Part shown: positions 17,160-22,967 of the stretch, piece by piece
Layout of the letters: each line of letters begins with the position of its first letter
Position numbering within the stretch: the stretch's first letter is position 1
Notes under the pieces: model-generated
What the model was told of the DNA's origin: nothing
The model's input: only the letters and a program-made list of their open reading frames with translations
The model's database searches: none
Assembly: GCA_937949615.1 (NCBI GenBank)
Contig: CALEDQ010000015.1
Location: 1 to 28,064 of the forward strand
DNA: 28,064 nucleotides
Direction of reading: 5' to 3'
From: an uncultured bacterium
Lineage (GTDB): Bacteria > Muiribacteriota > Ozemobacteria > Ozemobacterales > Ozemobacteraceae
Translations under genes and position numbers: made by a program

Positions 17160-19208
17160 CTATGATTGCCTGACAAACTGATTGAGAATATTGGCCAGAT
17201 CAGCAAGTTGAAAAGGTTTGCAGATACAGGCAGTAAATCCGAACTTTTCTGGATCTGCCATCACCGGGTCATTAGCATAACCACTTGTTACAAATGCCGG
17301 GGTTTTCTGACAAAGCTTTCTGATTTCTTCAATTGCCTCTTTGCCACCCATTCCGCCGGCAATTGTCAGGTCAAAAAGCATGCCGGCAATTCTTCGACCG
17401 GCCCCATGTTCTGCCACGAAAAAATCTACCGCTTCCCGGCCGTTATTCTTCAAGACCGGGGTATAGCCAAAAATTTCGAGCATGCGGCCAATAGTTTCGC
17501 GAACCACCTCTTCATCGTCCATTACCAGAAATACTCCGTTCCCTGAATGGCTGTTCAGGCGAACCGCAGGGGTTGCGGTCACATTTTCGGCAGACGCCGG
17601 CAGCAGCACTGTGAAAGTGCTGCCTTTGCCGGGTTCAGAAGTGACGTCAATCGAACCGCCATGGCGCATGACAATCGAATAACTCGTTGCCAGTCCGAGG
17701 CCATGGCCTTTGGTTTTTGTCGTGTAGAATGGGTCAAAAACGTGGTTCAAAACCTCTTTTGTCATGCCAATGCCATTGTCGGTAAAGGCAAGTTCAACAT
17801 AATCACCTGGTTCAAGAACACGGTTCTGATTACTGGTCAGGGTGATGTTTCTGGCCCTGATCTCGAGGTTCCCGCCGGAAGGCATCGCCTGCACGGCATT
17901 TATGACGATATTCTCGACTACCTGCCCGATCTGGTTCTTGTCAAAATTACAGGCTCTGAGGTTTTCAGCGATGGCAAAATGGCACGAAACGTTGGATCCG
18001 CTCAGAGCAAACCTGCTTATCTCTTCTAAAAATGGAAAAAGATTCTCAACTTTTTTTATGGGTGCCCCGCCCTTGGAAAAGGTCAACAGCTGCTCGGTAA
18101 GTGCCCGGGCCCGGTTCATTGTTTCCATGGCAGATGTCAGATAATCGCAGGTTTTCTGGCTGTTTTCCTGCGATCTGGCGATATCGATGTAGCCATAGAT
18201 GCCACCAAGAAGGTTGTTAAAATCGTGGGCAATGCCGCCGGCCAGTATGCCAAGCGAATCAAGCCTTGCTGCGCGGTTCATGGTGTCCTGGTGTCGTTGC
18301 TTCTCTTCGGCCATGGCTTCTTCAGCCTTTTTACGTTCAGTTATGTCGCGTATGGTCGAAACAATTCCAGCTACTTCATCTTTCTCGTTGCGTAAGGGCA
18401 CCAGCGCATCGATGGCCCAGCCGTGCACACCATTAATCTCATACGCAAATTCTATCTGAGGCGGAACATGCCCGGCCAGAACCTCTGACAGCCTGCTTCT
18501 TATGCCGGTTTTACTGAGAAATGGAAAAGCCTCTTCCGGCAACCTGCCGAGAATTTCATCTGCAGATTTTTTTGATAAATTCTCCATGAACGGGTTCCAT
18601 GCTTTTATCCGCATATCCTTGTCGTAGACGACGATACCCTCATGAATACTGTTCAAAATCTGTTGATTGAGTTGCCCTGCCTCGTGCAGTTCGGTTGTCC
18701 GCTGCCTTACAAGTTCTTCAAGATTGCGGTAGAGAAACGAATTGCGCATTACCAGAGAGAGCAGACCGGCCATTGATTTGAAAGCATCGAGAATCTCATC
18801 GATACTGTGCAGATCAAGAATATCGAGCAGCAGTAGAAAACCGTGCGTCTCGTCATTCGCGCGCAATGGAATAACAAATGAAGCCTGCATCTGCAGTTCA
18901 GCCAGAATCATGCCAATGTTGCCCTGCCCCGGTTTGAACACCCCGGGTTCAGTTAGTCTGGCGGCCTCATCGATCAACCGCCGGGCAGTTTCTTCCGAAA
19001 AAAAATCCTGCCGGCGCTCGGGGCAAATGCCTGCGAGTCGGAACGTTTTCTGTGGAGAACGCTCGAAAATCGCTACTATTCTGCTTCCGACAATTTCACG
19101 AAGCTGGGTGGTTACACTTCTGGCACACTGGCCGATGTCGTCGCTGAATTGAAGTATGTTGAGCAGCAGATGCTTCTGCAATATCAGGTCAAGATGGCTG
19201 CATGCCAT
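17160..19208 (-). CDS. Hybrid histidine kinase: GAF-like, PAS, kinase, receiver
   Basis: A 682-residue cytoplasmic sensor kinase. Residues about 1-165 look like a GAF-type sensory domain (IVGSRIVAIFERSPQK through FVIPLRANDETHGFLLLLD). A PAS domain follows (about 190-305, IHEGIVVYDKDMRIKAWNPF to IRDITERKKAEEAM). Then come the phospho-acceptor H328 in GGIAHDFNN, the ATPase domain (DKNQIGQVVENIVINAVQA, GHGLGLATSYSI) and a receiver with D613 in LFDLTIAGGMGG. I chose the ATG at 19208 because GAGGAGG lies seven bases before it; an ATG 12 codons upstream has no such site. The start overlaps the DUF1638 gene by 20 bases, so the kinase is translationally coupled to the corrinoid methyltransferase operon. 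It may sense its state, but that role is inferred. Confidence 0.88.
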   Translation of the reverse strand: MACSHLDLILQKHLLLNILQFSDDIGQCARSVTTQLREIVGSRIVAIFERSPQKTFRLAGICPERRQDFFSEETARRLIDEAARLTEPGVFKPGQGNIGMILAELQMQASFVIPLRANDETHGFLLLLDILDLHSIDEILDAFKSMAGLLSLVMRNSFLYRNLEELVRQRTTELHEAGQLNQQILNSIHEGIVVYDKDMRIKAWNPFMENLSKKSADEILGRLPEEAFPFLSKTGIRSRLSEVLAGHVPPQIEFAYEINGVHGWAIDALVPLRNEKDEVAGIVSTIRDITERKKAEEAMAEEKQRHQDTMNRAARLDSLGILAGGIAHDFNNLLGGIYGYIDIARSQENSQKTCDYLTSAMETMNRARALTEQLLTFSKGGAPIKKVENLFPFLEEISRFALSGSNVSCHFAIAENLRACNFDKNQIGQVVENIVINAVQAMPSGGNLEIRARNITLTSNQNRVLEPGDYVELAFTDNGIGMTKEVLNHVFDPFYTTKTKGHGLGLATSYSIVMRHGGSIDVTSEPGKGSTFTVLLPASAENVTATPAVRLNSHSGNGVFLVMDDEEVVRETIGRMLEIFGYTPVLKNNGREAVDFFVAEHGAGRRIAGMLFDLTIAGGMGGKEAIEEIRKLCQKTPAFVTSGYANDPVMADPEKFGFTACICKPFQLADLANILNQFVRQS

Positions 19209-19791
19209 TGGCAAGCCTCCTCTGCAGTCGCTGCATGGCTTCATGAATTATTGCCCGCAAAGACTTTTCATCTGTCTTTTCGATATTTACGGGCATGTCG
19301 AAGAAATCGGAAATTTCGCGCAGTGTATCTTCAGGAACCGGCACAAAACCCGTATCTATGTATTTGATCGAGGTGCGATATTCATGCATAAAAGAACGGG
19401 CCAGTTCCATGTCTTTAAAGCCCAGTTCCTTTTGAAAAACCTCTTTCCAGCGCTTTGTCCATTCTGGTAACAGAAGAAACGCCTGCCCGTTGCGATCTGC
19501 CAGATAGCGCTCAGGGCCCAGCAGAAGTTCACAGCAGTTTACCCCGCGTGTGCGGGCGCAGACGAAGCGATCTTCAAGACTGTGCATTGCTGGCGAACAA
19601 TCGCCATAAATTACCAGAGCCGGGCACGAAAGTTCCCTCAGCTTTTTTTCAAGGGTCTCCTCCAGCAGTTTTGGGCGCATGTGCAGCATGGAATCAAGAA
19701 ACACGGCTTCAATGTCCGGAAAATCCTGCGCCAGTATTGCTGCAACCTCATGCTTCATTACCGAGCAACAGACGATGGCAATCTTTGTCAT
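19189..19791 (-). CDS. DUF1638 family protein
   Basis: A 200-residue protein recognised as DUF1638. The landmarks are AIVCCSVMKHEV at the N-terminus, FLDSMLHMRPKLLEETLEKKL, LVIYGDCSPAMHSLED, GVNCCELLLGPERY and the later SFMHEYRTSIKYIDTGF. The repeated cysteines (CC near residues 9-10, C in GDCSP, CC in VNCCE) and nearby histidines could bind a metal, but this is inference. From memory, the family is often encoded beside corrinoid methyltransferases in anaerobes and methanogens and has no established function. Its start shares one base with the methyltransferase stop (TAATG). Its end overlaps the kinase gene. It has no good ribosome-binding site of its own, so coupled translation is likely. 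Confidence 0.8.
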   Translation of the reverse strand: MTKIAIVCCSVMKHEVAAILAQDFPDIEAVFLDSMLHMRPKLLEETLEKKLRELSCPALVIYGDCSPAMHSLEDRFVCARTRGVNCCELLLGPERYLADRNGQAFLLLPEWTKRWKEVFQKELGFKDMELARSFMHEYRTSIKYIDTGFVPVPEDTLREISDFFDMPVNIEKTDEKSLRAIIHEAMQRLQRRLANGMQPS

Positions 19792-20810
19792 TACCGCACC
19801 CAGCCTGCTTGAATAAGATCGGCGATGGCTTTAATTCTTTCCGGCGGAGTCGACAACGGGATATCAGCACCAGAAGTGGCAAAAATAAAGTGCGGGTCAG
19901 TGCTGCGGTCAGCAAGAATGTTCGTAACCTTTTTGCAAAGTTCTTCGGTGCTGCCGGCATTCAGAGTCAGGCCATTGAGATTGCCGAGCAGCAGGCATTC
20001 AGTCCCGACTTTTGTTCGCGCATCGGCAAAAGAATCGCGTGGATCTAGCGTAAACCCGGCAACATTCGGCAATGCGGCAAAGTCTGAAAGAAATGTGGCA
20101 ATGCGACTACCGCCGTGGTGAAAAACAATCGGGCCTTTAATCAACTTGAATGCTTTATTGAGCGCCGGCAGCAGCATCTCGTCGATCAGCTTTTTATAGA
20201 CCAGAGCGGGATTCGTGAAAGTCATGGGCAGGGCAATGAAAGCGGCGCCATCGGCGAACAGTGCATTTGCATAAGCTGCAAAATACTGTGTTGTCATATC
20301 AAGAACCGCTCTGGCTGTTTCCGGTCTGTTGATTAAAGTGTCTATCCAGGTGTCAATGCCCATTACCAGCATTGGCAGGTCAACCGGGGCAGTCACGATG
20401 CCGCATATGGGGGTCTGACCCTTCAGCCGCTCTGCAAGCAACCTTACGGATTCTCTGATAAACAGCAGATGTTTATCTGTATCAGGGTCAGGAACAGGCA
20501 ATTTAAGAAACTCTTCTGCGCTTTTCACGGCAGGCTTGCGAACGTTGGGAGGGCAATCCTGCGGCCAGTGAAGCTCGCTGCCGAAAGCGGCAGCTTCATA
20601 GGTCAGCACGAAGGGCGCAAAGATGATATCCGGCCGGCAGAAATCAAGAACAGCTTCCTGCCCGGCAGCATAGCGAACCGGGTTGCTGAAATACTCGCTC
20701 AGCGGGCAGCTGGTGAGCCTGGCGCCGTAAAGACTCAAGGTCATGGTAAATGGCGGCCGCGCTTGCATCTTGCCCTCGATGGCAGCCATAACGCGCTGAA
20801 GAGCCGTCAT
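19791..20810 (-). CDS. URO-D-type corrinoid methyltransferase with altered metal site
   Basis: A 339-residue protein of the uroporphyrinogen decarboxylase / MtaA-MtbA-CmuA superfamily. With the corrinoid protein just upstream, it most likely moves methyl groups to or from that protein rather than acting in heme synthesis. Family features include the TIM-barrel opening, DIIFAPFVLTYEAAAFGSEL, VTAPVDLPMLVMG, FADGAAFIALP and the final TPPERIKAIADLI. In the thiol methyltransferases zinc is bound by a HxCG motif and a later GC. Here these read HHGG (H231, H232, G233) and SGAD (A315), so both cysteines are missing. The acceptor may not be a thiol, or the protein may have a regulatory role. The gene overlaps the corrinoid gene by four bases and has AGGAGA before its ATG. 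Confidence 0.82.
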   Translation of the reverse strand: MTALQRVMAAIEGKMQARPPFTMTLSLYGARLTSCPLSEYFSNPVRYAAGQEAVLDFCRPDIIFAPFVLTYEAAAFGSELHWPQDCPPNVRKPAVKSAEEFLKLPVPDPDTDKHLLFIRESVRLLAERLKGQTPICGIVTAPVDLPMLVMGIDTWIDTLINRPETARAVLDMTTQYFAAYANALFADGAAFIALPMTFTNPALVYKKLIDEMLLPALNKAFKLIKGPIVFHHGGSRIATFLSDFAALPNVAGFTLDPRDSFADARTKVGTECLLLGNLNGLTLNAGSTEELCKKVTNILADRSTDPHFIFATSGADIPLSTPPERIKAIADLIQAGWVR

Positions 20811-21481
20811 TCAACAATCTCCTTCTGGAGCCTGTCAAACAGCGCAGGTACGTCAACCGCGTTGGTCGCGGTTCCGTCGCCACCGACTTCCGCTACGAGC
20901 TCGGGGCGGGCTTTAAAGACTGCGCCACCGGCAGCGAGCTTGATTTTGCCGTTCAGGCCGCGCTGGTCAATCTCGGCGCGCAGTTTTTTAATATTCTGTG
21001 CGGTGGTAAACATCATTGCTGACGCGCCAATGATGGTAGCTTTATAAAAAATTGCGGCGTCAACGAACTCTTTGGGTGTTATATCGTTGCCAAGATCGAT
21101 TACTTTCCAGCCGGCGGTGGCCAGAAAAATACCGACAAGCTTGCGACCGAGTGAATGATAATCATCTTCAATGTTGCCAATTATTACGGGGCCCCTGGTA
21201 ATCGGCAGAGCCTCTTCTTTCTGGCTGGCACGCTGAAGAATTGTTTCAGCGACCTTACCCGCAAGGTAGCCGGCGGCGAGACTGATTTTTTCCGTTTCCC
21301 AGAGTCTGCCGATTTCTTCGAGTGCCGGTTCAAGAATTTGACAGATCGCGCTGCGGTGGCCATTACCATCGGCCCAGTCTGCAAGAAGTTTGTCTGCCTG
21401 CGCCTGTTCGCCCGCGAGTATAAAATCTATGAGGTTCCTGGTCTGCTGTTGCAATTCAGATTGTTTGTCTGAATCTGCCAT
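20807..21481 (-). CDS. Corrinoid (B12-binding) methyltransfer protein, MtbC-like
   Basis: A 224-residue corrinoid carrier with two domains. The N-terminal helical cap (about 1-90) is of the methionine-synthase B12-binding type, including LEPALEEIGRLWETEKISLAAGYLA. The Rossmann domain carries the lower-axial histidine H109 in DDYHSLG (the D-x-H-x-x-G motif), then VIDLGNDITPKEFVDAA, the serine-containing GASAMMFTT and the glycine pair AAGGAVF. All residues needed to bind cobalamin base-off/His-on are present. It would carry a methyl group between a donor-specific methyltransferase, not found in this window, and the adjacent URO-D protein. It is first in its operon, with GGGAGGG five bases before the ATG and a good promoter about 95 bases upstream. 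Confidence 0.9.
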   Translation of the reverse strand: MADSDKQSELQQQTRNLIDFILAGEQAQADKLLADWADGNGHRSAICQILEPALEEIGRLWETEKISLAAGYLAGKVAETILQRASQKEEALPITRGPVIIGNIEDDYHSLGRKLVGIFLATAGWKVIDLGNDITPKEFVDAAIFYKATIIGASAMMFTTAQNIKKLRAEIDQRGLNGKIKLAAGGAVFKARPELVAEVGGDGTATNAVDVPALFDRLQKEIVE

Positions 21482-21575
21482 TTTTACCCTCCCTTGTCAT
21501 ACCAACCTGCTTTTTATGCTGTGGCCAATCCGATACCTGATGATCTCTTTTGTATTTTTATCTATCTCTCCAGCT

Positions 21576-21605
21576 ATTCTAGCACCAAAGTTCAAGATTT
21601 GTAAA
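21576..21605 (-). promoter_or_regulatory. Promoter of the corrinoid methyltransferase-kinase operon
   Basis: On the - strand TTTACA (21605-21600) and TAGAAT (21581-21576) are 18 bases apart, each matching five of six consensus positions, with a TGC extension before the -10. The expected leader is about 88 bases to the ATG at 21481. This lies in the 514-base gap to the next gene, whose right half belongs to the opposite-strand leader. Confidence 0.6.
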
Positions 21606-21779
21606 AGGCATTTTACTGTCGCAGTGCAATCGTACGAGTTCTACGCCATATTGATCGTATTTTTCGCGTTTTTTGTGACTTTCCCCCAAACTCTTTTGCC
21701 TCAGATTGTCGCTGTTTTTAAACAATTCACACCGACAGACAAATCGGCAATAATTTTTCGAGAAAAAGCCGCAGAGGTT

Positions 21780-21788
21780 TGCTATAAT
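21780..21788 (+). promoter_or_regulatory. Extended -10 promoter upstream of the PIN-like gene
   Basis: TGCTATAAT is a perfect extended -10 with no convincing -35. The PIN-like ATG is at 21996, so the transcript would carry a leader of about 200 bases. That leader holds no open frame I believe in and no stem I can define with confidence. Confidence 0.45.
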
Positions 21789-21995
21789 CGATTCAAATAA
21801 ATGCGACAGCCCACCGGGCAATGAGACCAGATACGGGAAGATATGTGAACAATCAGACTACAAAAAAGATTGAGCGTAAAAAGATCGATATGCAGCTGAT
21901 CACCTGCATTCAAAGATCACGTCACCAGCATCGGTGCGAATCCAGGCAATCTCCAAATTACGCGCAATCTTTGTCAGAAGCTAAAAGGACAAAAA

Positions 21996-22589
21996 ATGCG
22001 CAAAAACATCATATTGCTGGATTTTGAAAACGTTCAGCCAGAATCGCTTGAAAAGCTGGCGCACGATCATTTCAGGGTAATCATGTTCGTCGGGGCTAAT
22101 CAAAAGCGAATAGACATTGAATTAGCCAAAGCGATGCAGTCGCTCGGAAGCAATGGCGAATATATTCAGATCGTGGGTAACGGCCCAAATGCCCTCGATT
22201 TCCATATTTCCTTTTATATCGGCAAATACTCAGAAACCTGTCGCGACAGTTACTTTCATATAATTTCCAAAGACAAAGGCTTTGACCCGTTAGTGGCGCA
22301 TCTCAAAGAGAATCATATTTTCTGCTCAAGGTGGGATTCTGTTGGAGATATACCTGTTATGAGGCTTTCCGATAAGATTTCACCGAGTGAGCGGGCAAAA
22401 GAATATTACGAAAAGAAAATTCTCCTTTGCAAGGGCCGGCCAGGAACGATTAAAACATTGCGGAACTCCATTAATGCTCATTTCTTTAAAGCACTGCCCG
22501 AAAATGAACTGGCAAAGATTATTGAAGTACTAAAAACATCAGGAAAACTTCAAATCGAAGGCAACAAAGTAAAATATGAAAACATGTGA
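21996..22589 (+). CDS. PIN/NYN-like nuclease-domain protein
   Basis: A 197-residue protein with the fold markers of PIN-like/NYN nucleases: a first strand ending in acidic residues (ILLDFENVQP, D9 and E11), a central NGPNALDFHISFYIG (D68) and HIISKDKGFDPLVAHL (D93 and D97). This gives the usual cluster of acids for metal-dependent RNA cleavage. The C-terminal 60 residues (TIKTLRNSINAHF through LKTSGKLQIEGNKVKY) look like a small winged-helix nucleic-acid-binding domain. Similar stand-alone proteins are widespread and uncharacterised. An AAAGGA site precedes the ATG. It is the first gene of the AT-rich segment and has milder base composition than the two genes after it, so it may be either resident or part of the acquired block. 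Confidence 0.75.
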   Translation: MRKNIILLDFENVQPESLEKLAHDHFRVIMFVGANQKRIDIELAKAMQSLGSNGEYIQIVGNGPNALDFHISFYIGKYSETCRDSYFHIISKDKGFDPLVAHLKENHIFCSRWDSVGDIPVMRLSDKISPSERAKEYYEKKILLCKGRPGTIKTLRNSINAHFFKALPENELAKIIEVLKTSGKLQIEGNKVKYENM

Positions 22590-22702
22590 ACAACCGGCCT
22601 TGCGAACCAAATTGCGCCCCAAATGCCGCCGATCCCCTTCATTTCCAGCTCAAACACCCCATCGACGCAAATTCAACAATATCCAGACTCTGTATAATCT
22701 TT

Positions 22703-22798
22703 GTTAGACCCGCTGAAGACAAAGACAAAAAACAATCACACAATGCGGCTTTACAGGCAACAAAACAAGTTGTAGTGTCATTGAATGGTTGAAAAAAT
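22703..22798 (+). repeat. Direct repeat, copy 1, upstream of the zinc-hook ATPase gene
   Basis: Begins at GTTAGAC and ends with the 20-base CATTGAATGGTTGAAAAAAT, which is identical in the copy at 27978-28062. The two copies also share CGCT(G/C)AAGACAAA near the start and differ by a 12-base indel. It lies in the 378-base gap after the PIN-like gene. The rest of that gap holds the ATPase promoter and nothing else I recognise. Confidence 0.6.
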
Positions 22799-22843
22799 CA
22801 GACAAATTAGAAAAAATGAAGACAATATATACTCAATGCAAAT

Positions 22844-22872
22844 TTGAGGCATAAAGTGTTCTATGCTACATT
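22844..22872 (+). promoter_or_regulatory. Candidate promoter of the zinc-hook ATPase gene
   Basis: TTGAGG (22844-22849) and TACATT (22867-22872) are 17 bases apart with a TGC extension before the -10. Transcription would begin near 22879, about 90 bases before the ATG at 22968. Confidence 0.45.
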
Positions 22873-22967
22873 GGCATTTAAAGAAAGTCTGACATCAATC
22901 GCTGGCTTAGAATTTGGAAGGCTTGAAACTGCAAAAAAAATGTTGCATTACCCGGGGAATTTTAAAA

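Noticed and set aside
21579..21821. An 80-codon - strand frame in the gap before the PIN-like gene
   Set aside because: It overlaps two opposing promoters, has no ribosome-binding site, and its product resembles no protein I know.
22650..22709. A third attC site ending at GTTAGAC after the PIN-like gene
   Set aside because: ATTCAAC and GTTAGAC both fit the outer-box patterns, but there is no inner inverted pair and no CGAGC-GGAACGC core, so the structure is not supported.
22586..22792. A 68-codon open frame between the PIN-like and ATPase genes
   Set aside because: It has no ribosome-binding site and no family signal, and its end lies within the direct repeat. The similar end peptide in the second repeat copy is better explained by the shared repeat.
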